A DNA stretch of 64,000 nt from UBA4582 sp047630175 (GCA_047630175.1 JBLHVI010000008.1:34621-98620); one strand, 5' to 3'. Shown: positions 44,878 to 54,209, counted from the stretch's first letter. Made by a program: numbers and translations. The notes: generated from the sequence alone by a model not told the origin.

Positions 44878-44942
44878 AACAAGTGCATGTTGGTCAGGCC
44901 AATGTGCCGTTTGGACGCTGGCTGCACTTGTTATTTTGTTGT
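44878..44942. repeat. Long-spaced perfect inverted repeat after the RND gene
   Basis: AACAAGTGCA (44878-44887) and TGCACTTGTT (44933-44942) are perfectly complementary over ten bases and 45 bases apart. The loop holds a smaller hairpin (TTGG...CCAA). No U-tract follows, so it is not a classic terminator. It lies between the RND stop and the aldo/keto reductase start. Confidence 0.6.
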
Positions 44943-44990
44943 CAAATGCGTTTACTGCACTGATTTTATTCGTTATCAGTGAGGTGGATT

Positions 44991-45998
44991 GTGCAGAACA
45001 GAAGACTTGGCAATCATGGTTTAGAAGTCCCCGTCTTGTGTCTTGGCACCATGACTTTTGGTCTACAAGTCGATGAAGCTGGTTCCCATGCCATTCTCGA
45101 TAAAGCCGTAGACAGTGGTTTAACGTTTTTGGACACGGCTGATGCTTATCCGTTAGGTGGCACCCGTGAGACCATTGGCGAGACTGAAGCGATTATCGGC
45201 CGTTGGATGAAAACGCGGGGTAACCGTGACAGTTTGATCATTGCGACTAAATGCTTTGCGCCAACCCGCGGTGGTCCAAATAACCGAGGGTTATCGCGTC
45301 AACACATCATCGAGTCTATCGATAAAAGCCTGCAGCGCTTACAAACTGATTACGTCGATATTTATCAAAGCCACGGTTTCGATCCGAAAACGCCCATTGA
45401 AGAAACCTTACGCGCTTTTGACGACCTTGTGACAGCGGGCAAGGTCAGATACACGGGGTGTTCTAACTATCCTGCCTGGCGACTCGGGCAGGCGTTGCGG
45501 GCGGCTGACAAACTGGGTGTTGCGGGCTATCAGTCAGTGCAGCCGCGGTATAATTTGTTGTATCGGGAGATTGAGACCGAACTGCTGCCGCTGGCATGTG
45601 ATGCCGGACTCGGCGTCCTCGTTTACAACCCGCTAGCGGGCGGGTTTCTGTCAGGCAAGTATGCACCGGGTCAAAAACCACAGGCGGGCACGCGCTTTAC
45701 GCTAGGTACGGCAGCGCAGCGTTACCAGGCACGTTACTGGCATGACGCCCAATTCGAGGAAGTCGATACGTTGAAAGCGATCGTTGAGGCAAGGGATATG
45801 AATCTGGTGTCTGTCGCGGTGGCCTGGGTGTTGGCGCAGAAAGGTGTGAGCTCAGCGATCATTGGTGCCAGCCGACCAGAGCAGCTAGATGCTAATCTTG
45901 CGGCGCTTAAGCTAACACTAGACGACGAATTGCTGGCCGCTTGTGATGCAGCGTGGTGGCGCCTGCCGCGGGTTCCCATCGCGGAAGGCTACCGTTAA
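44991..45998 (+). CDS. Aldo/keto reductase
   Basis: NADPH-dependent oxidoreductase of the AKR superfamily with a TIM-barrel fold, 335 residues. Features: LGLEVPVLCLGTMTFG-like start (NHGLEVPVLCLGTMTFG), active-site Asp and Tyr in FLDTADAYPLGG, Lys in IIATKCF, His in IYQSHGFD, and the cofactor end IIGASRPEQLDANL. It belongs to the tas/YghZ-like branch that reduces diverse carbonyls. GTG 44991 is chosen because GAGGTGG sits just upstream; a GTG at 44979 is in frame. It is convergent with the acyl-CoA dehydrogenase gene. Confidence 0.92.
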   Translation: MQNRRLGNHGLEVPVLCLGTMTFGLQVDEAGSHAILDKAVDSGLTFLDTADAYPLGGTRETIGETEAIIGRWMKTRGNRDSLIIATKCFAPTRGGPNNRGLSRQHIIESIDKSLQRLQTDYVDIYQSHGFDPKTPIEETLRAFDDLVTAGKVRYTGCSNYPAWRLGQALRAADKLGVAGYQSVQPRYNLLYREIETELLPLACDAGLGVLVYNPLAGGFLSGKYAPGQKPQAGTRFTLGTAAQRYQARYWHDAQFEEVDTLKAIVEARDMNLVSVAVAWVLAQKGVSSAIIGASRPEQLDANLAALKLTLDDELLAACDAAWWRLPRVPIAEGYR

Positions 45999-46025
45999 TT
46001 AGGCAATTTGTAATTAGGCAACTTG
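45996..46025. repeat. 15-base direct repeat at the reductase stop
   Basis: TAATTAGGCAATTTG and TAATTAGGCAACTTG are adjacent copies with one mismatch. The first includes the aldo/keto reductase stop codon. It is another small tandem duplication of the 15-base class seen elsewhere in the window. Confidence 0.8.
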
Positions 46026-46057
46026 CCGTTTGCTCGTTAGAGATGCTGTTAATAGCG

Positions 46058-47248
46058 CTAGTCAGGCAGGCCGAGAACCCGCTTAGCGATAATGTTCTTC
46101 TGGATCTCGCTCGTGCCGCCATAGATTGACACGGCGCGAGTCGTTAGCCAATCGCGATTCGCTTCAATCTCACTATCCGTAAAGCCTGTCGCTTCCCAGC
46201 CAAAACCACGGCTGCCCATGGCTTGCTGCAAGACTTCAGCCCGCTCCTTAGTAAATTCCGCACCTTTGACCTTGAGGATTGAGGTGGCCAACGACGGGGC
46301 GTTGTTATGTGTCTCTGCTAATACCCGGCGCTGTGTCAGTGCATAAGCCTGCGCGTTCATCTCGAGGCTCGTCAGGCGCTGGCGAAAGTGTGCGTCGCCA
46401 AGACGCATACCGTCGGGGCTTGTGCCAAGGTACTGCCGAGCAATATCTGCAAGCGATTGGGTTTTGCTATCGACCTGGGCGCCGCTAGTATTGACCCCAC
46501 CATGGACTGAGCGTTCATACTGAAGCAGCCGCTTACCCACATTCCAACCTTGGTTGATGGGGCCGATAAGGTCGTCCTTGGCGGCGCTGGCGTCCTCAAA
46601 AAAGGTCTCGGCGAAGGGTGAGTCGCCGCTGATTAGCTGGATGGGGCGTACCCGCACGCCGGGTTGATCCATGTTGACTAGCACGAGGCTGATGCCATCA
46701 TGTTTGGGTTTGTCGGGTGCCGTTCGTACGAGGCAAAAGATCCAGTCTCCCTGAAGGCCGTCGGACGTCCATATTTTCAAGCCATTGAGGCGCCATTCAT
46801 CACCAGCATCAACGCAGCGCATTTGTAAGTTCGCAAGATCGCTACCAGCTGCGGGTTCGCTGTAGCCCATACACCAGCCCCCATCACCACGCGCCATGCG
46901 CGGCAGCCATTTGTTTTTTTGGGCGTCGGTGCCGAACTCTAATATGGTCGGGCCGATATAGTTAATGCCACGGCCCGTGAGCGCAGGACGTGCATCAATG
47001 CGGCGCATTTCTTGCTGGATGACCATATATTCTTCGCGCGAAGCGCTGGCACCGCCGTACTCACTAGGCCAGGTAGGTACGGTCCAGCCCTTGTCAGCCA
47101 TGCGCTGCAGCCATAGCGCTGTGTCTGGTTGAAGATCGATTTTTTGGCTGCCCCATGGAATAAATCCCGGGCCTCGGGCGCCGGTTGGGCAATTTTCTTC
47201 TAGCCAAGTTCTAGTTTCGGCACGAAAAGCAGTCAAATCGTCTGGCAT
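46058..47248 (-). CDS. Acyl-CoA dehydrogenase
   Basis: FAD-dependent enzyme of 396 residues that makes the alpha,beta-double bond of an acyl-CoA. Seen: GWTVPTWPSEYGG, the substrate/FAD segment CMGYSEPAAGSDLANL, WRLNGLKIWTSDG, and the C-terminal IYGGTSEIQKNIIAKRVLGLP. This layout is typical of ACADs from catabolic clusters in marine proteobacteria (for example FadE-type for branched or steroid side chains), but substrate length cannot be judged. It begins divergently from the amidase gene. Confidence 0.94.
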   Translation of the reverse strand: MPDDLTAFRAETRTWLEENCPTGARGPGFIPWGSQKIDLQPDTALWLQRMADKGWTVPTWPSEYGGASASREEYMVIQQEMRRIDARPALTGRGINYIGPTILEFGTDAQKNKWLPRMARGDGGWCMGYSEPAAGSDLANLQMRCVDAGDEWRLNGLKIWTSDGLQGDWIFCLVRTAPDKPKHDGISLVLVNMDQPGVRVRPIQLISGDSPFAETFFEDASAAKDDLIGPINQGWNVGKRLLQYERSVHGGVNTSGAQVDSKTQSLADIARQYLGTSPDGMRLGDAHFRQRLTSLEMNAQAYALTQRRVLAETHNNAPSLATSILKVKGAEFTKERAEVLQQAMGSRGFGWEATGFTDSEIEANRDWLTTRAVSIYGGTSEIQKNIIAKRVLGLPD

Positions 47249-47496
47249 AAGGTCTCCGCCTTAGGGTGAACAACACGCAGCGGGATAACACGTTGTTGAA
47301 TCACGCTCAATTATTGGATACTACGAAAAAGCTGAGTAAACAGCCCAATGCCGCTGTCGATGAAACAGATGGTGGCGAGCAGCACGTGGTTTAGATCGTA
47401 ACGCGTTCAGCGCCATGGGGAAAGTGCGCCGCTTGTTCCAATACGTCGGCTGGCATATTCTAGATATCCCATTTTCAAGCATGCAAAGGAAAATCT

Positions 47497-48954
47497 ATGG
47501 ATGAGTTAGCATTTGCTGATGCGACAACATTAGCAGCGAAGATTCGGGATAAATCAATCAGTAGTGTGGAACTCCTTGAGCATTATGTGCAACGGCTTGA
47601 GCGTTACAACGGTGACATTAACGCGGTTGTCGTCACGCAACTGGGTAAGGCTCGGGCCCGTGCTGCTGACGCTGATGCCGCACTGGCCCGGGGTGAATCT
47701 TGGGGTCCTTTGCATGGCGTACCGATAACCGTTAAGGAGTCGTACGATATTGAGGGATTGCCCACAACCCATGGTTATCCGTTGCACAAAGACAATGTTG
47801 CGACTCAGGATGCCGTTGCCTGCCAGCGCTTGCAGCGAGCGGGGGCTGTCATTTTTGGTAAGACTAACGTGCCTATTGCCTTGGCAGACTTCCAAAGTTA
47901 CAACGATATTTACGGCACGACTAACAATCCGCACAACCTGACCCGTACCCCCGGGGGTTCTTCAGGCGGCTCGGCGGCGGCGCTGGCGGCGGGGCTTACG
48001 GGTCTGGAAATGGGTTCAGATATAGGTGGCTCAATTCGCAACCCAGCCCATTACTGCGGTGTGTTCGGGCACAAACCAACCTGGGGTGTTTTGCCCATGC
48101 GCGGTCATTCGCTACCCGGTATTCTCACACCATCAGATATCTCCGTGATTGGACCGCTGGCGCGCAGTGCCGAGGATCTCGCGCTAGTCATGGACATCGT
48201 CGGTGGTGCTGATGATCTACATGTGCCCGGCTGGCGCCTTGAACTACCCGTGCCGCGACAAAAATCGTTGGGTGAGTTTAAAGTAGCGGTTTGGGCTGAC
48301 GATGTTATGGCGCCAGTGGATGAGACTATCAAAGCGCGGGTGCTGCAGGTTGCCAAACTTGTGGAAGACGCTGGCGGTCAGGTTGACTACAACGTGCGAC
48401 CCAATTTTGACGTTGCCGCTTCACATCATGCGTACTTCAATCTGCTGCACTCTGCTATGTCGGCTCGTCAGTCAGACGAGATCTTCGAGCAGAGTCTGGC
48501 ACGCCGCCAAGGGCTTGCAGCAGGCGACGAAGGCGCACTGGCACAAGTAACAAAGGCATCGACGTTATATTATCGAGAATGGCATCAATATAACGAGCAG
48601 CGTACTCATCTGCGCTGGGCCTGGCATGAATTTTTTAAGCAATGGGATGTGTTGCTCACACCTATGTGTGTGACGTCAGCGTTCCCGCATGATCATAATC
48701 CGCAGGGATCACAACGCACGCTGACTGTGAATAACGAGCCCCGGCCCTACTTCGAGCAAATTTTTTGGGCAGGGTTGACCGGCGTCAGTTATCTGCCGTC
48801 CACCGTTGTGCCGACGGGCCTCGATGCGCAGCAGCTGCCCATTGGCGTGCAAGTTGTTGGCAGGGAAATGGGCGACCGGGTAACCATTGAGTTTGCGCGT
48901 CAGGTTGCTAAGGTGCAGGGCGGTTTTGTGGCGCCAGCTGCGTATGCCGATTGA
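47497..48954 (+). CDS. Amidase (amidase signature family)
   Basis: Ser-Ser-Lys amidase of 485 residues. Catalytic Lys in PITVKESYD, cis-Ser and nucleophile Ser in GGSSGGSAAALAAG and GSDIGGSIRNPAHYCGV. Members hydrolyse linear amides, acylureas or act on aminoacyl-tRNA; no GatB or GatC partner is present, so this is a stand-alone catabolic amidase. The 248 bases upstream have no clear gene (only a 26-codon TTG frame at 47314, not convincing). Confidence 0.93.
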   Translation: MDELAFADATTLAAKIRDKSISSVELLEHYVQRLERYNGDINAVVVTQLGKARARAADADAALARGESWGPLHGVPITVKESYDIEGLPTTHGYPLHKDNVATQDAVACQRLQRAGAVIFGKTNVPIALADFQSYNDIYGTTNNPHNLTRTPGGSSGGSAAALAAGLTGLEMGSDIGGSIRNPAHYCGVFGHKPTWGVLPMRGHSLPGILTPSDISVIGPLARSAEDLALVMDIVGGADDLHVPGWRLELPVPRQKSLGEFKVAVWADDVMAPVDETIKARVLQVAKLVEDAGGQVDYNVRPNFDVAASHHAYFNLLHSAMSARQSDEIFEQSLARRQGLAAGDEGALAQVTKASTLYYREWHQYNEQRTHLRWAWHEFFKQWDVLLTPMCVTSAFPHDHNPQGSQRTLTVNNEPRPYFEQIFWAGLTGVSYLPSTVVPTGLDAQQLPIGVQVVGREMGDRVTIEFARQVAKVQGGFVAPAAYAD

Positions 48955-48956
48955 TG

Positions 48957-49056
48957 GCGCCTGCGGTTTGCTCTGGTGAATAGCGCCTGCGGCTTGTTCT
49001 GATAGAAGCGCCTGCGGCTTGTTCTGATAGAAGCGCCTGCGGCTTATGTCGATAGA
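48957..49056. repeat. 25-base tandem repeat after the amidase
   Basis: Four copies of GCGCCTGCGGCTTGTTCTGA plus five bases begin at 48957, 48983, 49008 and 49033, giving a 25-26 base period. The first and last copies have diverged. The array starts two bases after the amidase stop and fills the intergenic region. It does not resemble a CRISPR array because there are no unique spacers. Confidence 0.85.
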
Positions 49057-49114
49057 TATTGTTGCGGCCTTTATGCGGGCTTGATCTATTCAATGTAACT
49101 TGTGAGAAGGTAGA

Positions 49115-49888
49115 ATGCAGGCCGCGCTGCATTCACGCGTTCTACAACGATTGCTTACCGTGATTGTTCAAAGCAACAGGAGTACCCTCAGCTTGGGAAA
49201 ACAGGGTTTTTTGGCCAGCAACAGCCTAACAACTGTTTGCATGCTGCTGAGTGTTTTTGTGCTGTTTCCTGAATATTTTATGCAAAGGGCGCTGGCCGAA
49301 CAGCCGCGGGTTAACATCAGCACGAGTCTGGGCAATATTGTCGTTGAACTGGATGCTGACGAGTCCCCTCTAGGGGTCGCCAATTTTCTTAAATATGTTG
49401 ATGACGGCAGCTACGTCGGCACGATATTTCACCGGGTTATCCCCGACTTTCTCGTCCAGGCTGGCGGTTATCGCGTAGATTTATCGGACGTTGAAAAGGG
49501 CGATATGATTGTCAATGAGGCTGATAACGGACTCTTCAATATAGCCGGTACTATCGCCTACGCCCGTAATGATGAAATCGACAGCGCTGGCCGTCAGTTT
49601 TTTATCAATACCCGCGATAACGCCAGCTTAGACCACAGCCCCGAAAGCTGCAGCCGCAAGGACGAAAAGTCACGTCTGCGGGCGCTTGAGCGTGGGCTTA
49701 ACAAACCACAGACGTGCCAAACGTTCGGTTATGCAGTATTCGGTCATGTGGTGAGTGGTATGGCGGTGGTTGTTACGATGAGTGAAGTTCCTACCAGCTT
49801 CAAGGGGGACATGGCGGACTTGCCCGATATCCCGATTACCATAAATGCAATGACTCGGTTAAAGGCCGTGACGGTGGAAAGTAAATGA
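49115..49888 (+). CDS. Exported cyclophilin-type peptidyl-prolyl isomerase
   Basis: A 257-residue protein with a hydrophobic export segment ending near RALA (about residues 35-63) and a cyclophilin domain. Conserved parts: INTSLGNIVVELDAD-like start (NISTSLGNIVVELDADES), GTIFHRVIPDFLVQAGGY with the active-site Arg and Phe, AYARNDEIDSAGRQFFIN, and FGYAVFGHVVSGMAVV. An insert near the C-terminus contains two cysteines (SCSRKDEK and PQTCQTF) that may form a disulfide. GAGAAGG precedes ATG 49115. Its stop overlaps the phosphatase start (ATGA), so it may serve folding of that secreted enzyme. Confidence 0.9.
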   Translation: MQAALHSRVLQRLLTVIVQSNRSTLSLGKQGFLASNSLTTVCMLLSVFVLFPEYFMQRALAEQPRVNISTSLGNIVVELDADESPLGVANFLKYVDDGSYVGTIFHRVIPDFLVQAGGYRVDLSDVEKGDMIVNEADNGLFNIAGTIAYARNDEIDSAGRQFFINTRDNASLDHSPESCSRKDEKSRLRALERGLNKPQTCQTFGYAVFGHVVSGMAVVVTMSEVPTSFKGDMADLPDIPITINAMTRLKAVTVESK

Positions 49889-51612
49889 CTGCAATGAATA
49901 GATATGGGTGCCGAGCGTTAATCGGATTGTTTTTACTCAGCGTTACGACGCTCTTACAGGCCGGCGAAGAGGCGATGACGGTCGTCAATGGAATCAGTGA
50001 TGTCAACGCCATAGTTGATGACAAAACACCACAGCCGCAGCTGGTGGTGGTGATCTCGGTCGATCAGTTGCGCAAAGACCGTCTGCTAGGAGAATGGCCG
50101 GGTGGACTAGGGCGTTTGTTGCAGGAAGGGCGTAACTACGTCGACTCAACCCTCGATCATGGTGTCACGACCACGTGTCCGGGTCACGCCGTGATACTTT
50201 CTGGCGTTCAGCCAAGCCGAGCTGGTATTGCTGGCAATAGTTATGTGGATCGCCAGGCTTGGGAGGAGCGCTATTGCATTGACGACAGCGATAATAAGGC
50301 GCGAGTAATTGGTGGTACAAAAAATCGATCTCCGCGTGCGTTGAAAGTCGACACCCTAGGTGACTGGCTTAAGGCGGCAAGTCCAGAATCGCGTGTATTC
50401 TCCGTTTCGGGCAAAGACCGTGCGGCGGTCATGTTGGGTGGGCAGCATCCAGATGGCGTTTACTGGTTCAATGAGGACACGGTGACGTTCACGACAAGCG
50501 GCTATTACATGGCTGAACTACCTGACTATGTCAGGGCGTTCAACGGTGACTCGACGTTAGCTGCCAGATTGCCACCTCGGTGGTTGCATCCCGCAGGTGA
50601 TGCGCGCGCCGATGACTATCAAGGCGAGGCCACTAAATTTCTGCGTACTAGCGGTCATCCTCTAGGTGCTGGTGATCCTGATACCATTGGCGAGCAAATT
50701 AAAGCTTCACCTTACCTTGATGCGCTAACGATAGAACTGGCGTTGCAGATGATCGAGCATGAACAGCTGGGGCAAGGTCCCGCGACAGATTTGCTAGCGA
50801 TCAGCTTGTCAGCCGTCGATACAGTGGGGCATCTGTATGGTCCTCACAGCGCGGAGTCGCAAGCGACACTCGCTAATATTGATCAACTGCTGCTGAACTT
50901 GTTTGATGATCTGGATGAGAAAGTTGGTGCCGGTCAGTACCTAGTGGTTTTGTCAGCGGATCATGGCGTGGCTGACTTACCTGAATGGCGTGAGACATTG
51001 GGTGAGTCTCAATGTCCCGATACGACAGGTCGTATCGACCCGTTACGATTGGCGGCTGGCCTCTACTGGAATGTTTTCTGGCAGTATACATTTCCCTACG
51101 CATTGCCTGATGCATTGATAAAGTTTTCTAATGGGCAGGTCTATATTAATGAGAAATTTATCAGTGAGCATGAACTCGACTATGGCGAGATAGAAGCTGA
51201 ATTGCGCAGTTATTTAGCAGATGTTGATGTCATCAAACATGTCTGGACGCGCGACCAGCTTTACCAGAGCCAGACAGAGGAAGCACGTTTACTGCGTAAC
51301 TCTATGGTAGCTGATCGAAGTGGTGACCTGTTTTTGCAAATCTATCCCGATTGCGTTGCCAGAACCGATGGCACGGGGACCTCGCACGGATCACTGTATT
51401 CGTATGATCGTGAAATTCCGTTAATATTTTCCGGTTTCGGTGTTACTGCGGGTACTGTTAGTGGCCCTGCTCACAGCGTTGACATTGCGCCAACACTGGC
51501 CAACGTGTTGGGATTAACACCGCCGATAGCGCTTGATGGGCGTGTCTTGTCGCTATCCACGTCAGCAACATCACCAGCTACCGATGACGTTGTCGAGACC
51601 AACGACCAATAA
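49885..51612 (+). CDS. Secreted alkaline phosphatase superfamily protein, PafA-like
   Basis: Zinc-dependent hydrolase of 575 residues with an N-terminal signal (ALIGLFLLSVTTLLQA). Metal and nucleophile motifs are VVVISVDQLRKD (Asp), GVTTTCPGHAVILSG (Thr nucleophile), SAVDTVGHLYGPHS, LSADHGVADLP and SHGSLYSYDREIPLIFSG. The Thr nucleophile and LRKD...GGLGRLLQEG pattern match PafA-type phosphate-irrepressible phosphatases, which act on phosphomonoesters in the periplasm. It is coupled to the cyclophilin gene and its 3' end overlaps the convergent DedA gene by 42 bases. Confidence 0.9.
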   Translation: MTAMNRYGCRALIGLFLLSVTTLLQAGEEAMTVVNGISDVNAIVDDKTPQPQLVVVISVDQLRKDRLLGEWPGGLGRLLQEGRNYVDSTLDHGVTTTCPGHAVILSGVQPSRAGIAGNSYVDRQAWEERYCIDDSDNKARVIGGTKNRSPRALKVDTLGDWLKAASPESRVFSVSGKDRAAVMLGGQHPDGVYWFNEDTVTFTTSGYYMAELPDYVRAFNGDSTLAARLPPRWLHPAGDARADDYQGEATKFLRTSGHPLGAGDPDTIGEQIKASPYLDALTIELALQMIEHEQLGQGPATDLLAISLSAVDTVGHLYGPHSAESQATLANIDQLLLNLFDDLDEKVGAGQYLVVLSADHGVADLPEWRETLGESQCPDTTGRIDPLRLAAGLYWNVFWQYTFPYALPDALIKFSNGQVYINEKFISEHELDYGEIEAELRSYLADVDVIKHVWTRDQLYQSQTEEARLLRNSMVADRSGDLFLQIYPDCVARTDGTGTSHGSLYSYDREIPLIFSGFGVTAGTVSGPAHSVDIAPTLANVLGLTPPIALDGRVLSLSTSATSPATDDVVETNDQ

Positions 51613-52080
51613 CCCTAACCCGGCCGTCCATATAGCGCAGGCGGCTATATCCACCAGTGAGTAGTGCAGGCGGCCCATACCGCTGACGCCGGTGAGTAGC
51701 GGTATCAGGCTACGAATGGCCGTCATCAGACGGCCGAAGATAATGGCGAAGGCCCCGTGATTGCGGAACAATTTTTCAGCTTTGTCGAGTATATCTTTGC
51801 GGCGCTGGGCGAGACCGGTCTCGTGGAAAGCTGGGCCGATCCAGCGGCCAAGATAGAACCCCAGATGGTCTGATAAGCAGGCACCGATAAATGCCAACGG
51901 CAGCATTTGCGTTAAAGTCGCGATCTCCTGCGTGTACATGGTAGTGCAGACACCGAGCAAAATAACACCAGAGACGACGAGGCCAATACCTGGGCAGGCC
52001 TCAGCAAAAGCGATTACGGGTATTAGGAACAGCGCGTACTTTTGATGTTGGTTGAGCCAATCCAGCAGAAATTCGTTGAT
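51571..52080 (-). CDS. DedA family membrane protein, apparent ATC start
   Basis: Inner-membrane SNARE-associated (DedA) protein. The conserved parts FAEACPGIGLVVSGVILLG, FIGACLSDHLGFYLGRWIG, IIFGRLMTAIRSLIPLLTG and a final helix are visible. The N-terminus NEFLLDWLNQHQKYALFL reads clearly before the first TTG (51960), yet this frame has no ATG, GTG or TTG upstream. AAGGGAA (52090-52096) lies nine bases before ATC 52080, which is taken as the start (169 residues). The frame is open back to the CorA stop. DedA proteins translocate phospholipids or undecaprenyl phosphate; which applies here is unknown. Confidence 0.8.
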   Translation of the reverse strand: MNEFLLDWLNQHQKYALFLIPVIAFAEACPGIGLVVSGVILLGVCTTMYTQEIATLTQMLPLAFIGACLSDHLGFYLGRWIGPAFHETGLAQRRKDILDKAEKLFRNHGAFAIIFGRLMTAIRSLIPLLTGVSGMGRLHYSLVDIAACAIWTAGLGLLVVGLDNVIGSW

Positions 52081-52143
52081 AGGTCTGTATTCCCTTAAGA
52101 AAATGCGTTCTGGTGCACGGGTCGGCGAATTATAGTCAGTTGT

Positions 52144-53115
52144 CTACAGCCAACGCTTAATGCGAAAAATGACGAGCAGTGAGGTGGCGACAAAAAGCAT
52201 GAGTCCGAGGAGTGCGTAATAACCATACTCAAAGCGTAATTCGGGCATGACCTCGAAGTTCATGCCATAGAGTCCCGCGAGAAAGCTTAAGGGAACAAAA
52301 ATTGCTGTGATGATGGTGAGCACTTTCATAATGCCATTTAGGCGATGTGAAGCCATGGAGATAGAGGAGTTGATGAGGTCGTCAGACAGGTCGTAATACA
52401 TGCGTGTCAGTGACGAGGTGCGCTCCAGCTGTTCGTAAGTATCGTTGAATTCGTGGACCAGAAGCTGTCCTTGGGTAATCTCGCTATTGTGACGTAGCTG
52501 ATTGAAGATTTGCTCGTGGTAGTTGAATAATCGAGACATAACTCGCAGGCGCGTCTTATAGATGGTGAGTAGTCCGAGCTGATCATTGCTCGGGTCATGG
52601 TTTAGTAGGCCTTGCTCAATCAGATCGAGATTGGTTTCTATGTCGAACAACATATCCAGATAGCGATTGACAATCAGCTTGCCCAGTCGAGGTGGCAGCG
52701 ACGATAAGCCCTTGTCGAACGTGTCGGGTTCGCGCAGGCAGAGATCCCAGAGACGACCAATACTCTTAGATTCGTCGTTGTGACGGGTAATGAAAAACCG
52801 CTCGCTCACCAACATGCTGATTTGTAAGGTCTCGAAATTGATACCGGTAGAGTCTTTCGACAGCCCCTTGAGTAGCAGAAAATAATAGTTGTCGAAGGCT
52901 TCAAATTTTGGGGGGTGACGGTCACGTTGGGCGCTATAGACAACCGACTCGTGAATATTGAACTCCGTCATCAAGAAGGTCATTTCTGCCGCGTTGTCTT
53001 CATCTGCAAGGTCGAGCCACAGCAGTTGTTGGCTATCTCGCCATTGTGGAAGGAGTTCAACGCCGCCGCTAAGCGTTGTTTTGGTAGCAGGGTCGTGCAG
53101 CATCGCTCGCATCAT
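52144..53115 (-). CDS. CorA-family divalent metal ion transporter
   Basis: Pentameric inner-membrane channel or transporter of 323 residues. The large cytosolic N-domain ends in a long helix, followed by two membrane helices (LTIITAIFVPLSFLAGLYGMNF and YYALLGLMLFVATSLLVIF) with the signature GMN and an acidic loop (EVMPELRFEYGY). This fits CorA or ZntB for Mg2+, Co2+ or Zn2+; ZntB subgroup members differ little by eye. The downstream DedA frame follows directly from its stop codon on the same strand. Confidence 0.9.
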   Translation of the reverse strand: MMRAMLHDPATKTTLSGGVELLPQWRDSQQLLWLDLADEDNAAEMTFLMTEFNIHESVVYSAQRDRHPPKFEAFDNYYFLLLKGLSKDSTGINFETLQISMLVSERFFITRHNDESKSIGRLWDLCLREPDTFDKGLSSLPPRLGKLIVNRYLDMLFDIETNLDLIEQGLLNHDPSNDQLGLLTIYKTRLRVMSRLFNYHEQIFNQLRHNSEITQGQLLVHEFNDTYEQLERTSSLTRMYYDLSDDLINSSISMASHRLNGIMKVLTIITAIFVPLSFLAGLYGMNFEVMPELRFEYGYYALLGLMLFVATSLLVIFRIKRWL

Positions 53116-53197
53116 GGTTACTTACCGTCTCGTGATCGCCTATAGTCTGTGTAACCTGAGCTATAAACTTTGGACTCTGATAGTCGCTTCGCAGCGT

Positions 53198-54127
53198 TTA
53201 GTGCCTGAACTGGCTGATCTGGATTTCTTCACCGACATTGGCATAGTCACCCGCAGCGCGCGCTTGGCGAAACTGCCCCCAGTTAACCGGTCGATATAGG
53301 GGCGCCGGGCCGGTTAGTGGCACGCAGTCAGTATTGTTTGCCGGGTTAAAGAAAAATGGTGCGCTAAAACGTTCGCGCTGGCTTGAAGCCAGAACGCGAT
53401 GCTGCGGCGCGGTGAACTGGTCATTACTCCAGACTTGAAGCATATCGCCAATGTTGATAATCAGCCCGTCAGCGGCGGGTTCAATCGTATGCCAATGTCC
53501 CTGTCGGAGAACCTGCAGCGCCGCGACTTCATCCTGTAACAGCACCGTCAGTGCGCCTGAATCAGTGTGGGGATGAATGCCTAGGTGTCCATCACTGTTG
53601 TCTGTCTGCGGGCGCTCACACAGAGGATAATAGTTAATCCGCGCGAAGCTGGTATGTGTGGGCGTAAAGCTCGTTAACAAAATGTCGGGTGCAATCTTAA
53701 GTGATTGGGCCATGGCTGTGATCAGGCGCACACTTAAATCTTCGCAGGCCTCAAACCATTCGCGCAAAATACCCTCAAGACTTGGCATGGCAGCGGGCCA
53801 ACGAGAATGATAGTCAGCTGAGGGGTCGCGCCAGTCTGCGCCATAATCGAATATCTGCTTCCAGTCCGGCTGGTTCTTCGTGAGCTCCTCGTCAAAGTAC
53901 CCCATGGGGTTGTCGGCGCTGCGTAAGACCGCGCGTTTGAGACTGTCAGGTGCATGAAAGAAAGTCTGGCAAGCATCTAGGAAGCGGCGGCATAAGTCAG
54001 GATCGATACCGTGATTCACAACTTGGAAAAAACCCCAGTCAGCACAGGCATCGCCGATGCTTTTTATGACGTGGGGATCGTCTGCTAGGCGACCGATATC
54101 GAGGGTGGGTATATTGAGAGAATCCAT
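53198..54127 (-). CDS. 2-oxoglutarate/Fe(II) dioxygenase, isopenicillin N synthase-like
   Basis: Non-haem iron oxygenase of 309 residues. Iron ligands His and Asp in GIHPHTDSGALTVLLQDE and His in FTAPQHRVLAS; the 2-oxoglutarate contact is RERFSAPFF (Arg and Ser). The N-terminal DIGRLADDPHVIKSIGDACADWGFFQVVNHGI segment (from residue 10) marks the isopenicillin N synthase-like group. Members oxidise small molecules; substrate unknown. It is divergent from the carboxylesterase gene. Confidence 0.92.
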   Translation of the reverse strand: MDSLNIPTLDIGRLADDPHVIKSIGDACADWGFFQVVNHGIDPDLCRRFLDACQTFFHAPDSLKRAVLRSADNPMGYFDEELTKNQPDWKQIFDYGADWRDPSADYHSRWPAAMPSLEGILREWFEACEDLSVRLITAMAQSLKIAPDILLTSFTPTHTSFARINYYPLCERPQTDNSDGHLGIHPHTDSGALTVLLQDEVAALQVLRQGHWHTIEPAADGLIINIGDMLQVWSNDQFTAPQHRVLASSQRERFSAPFFFNPANNTDCVPLTGPAPLYRPVNWGQFRQARAAGDYANVGEEIQISQFRH

Positions 54128-54209
54128 GCATATAATTTACCCTGAGTGATGCGCAGGTGGAAGCGCTGTTTGATGGTCTAGCGTGAGTCTAGAGTGAGTC
54201 AACAGTTAG

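Noticed and set aside
47314..47394. A 26-codon TTG frame between acyl-CoA dehydrogenase and amidase genes
   Set aside because: No Shine-Dalgarno and no pattern; length is within chance.
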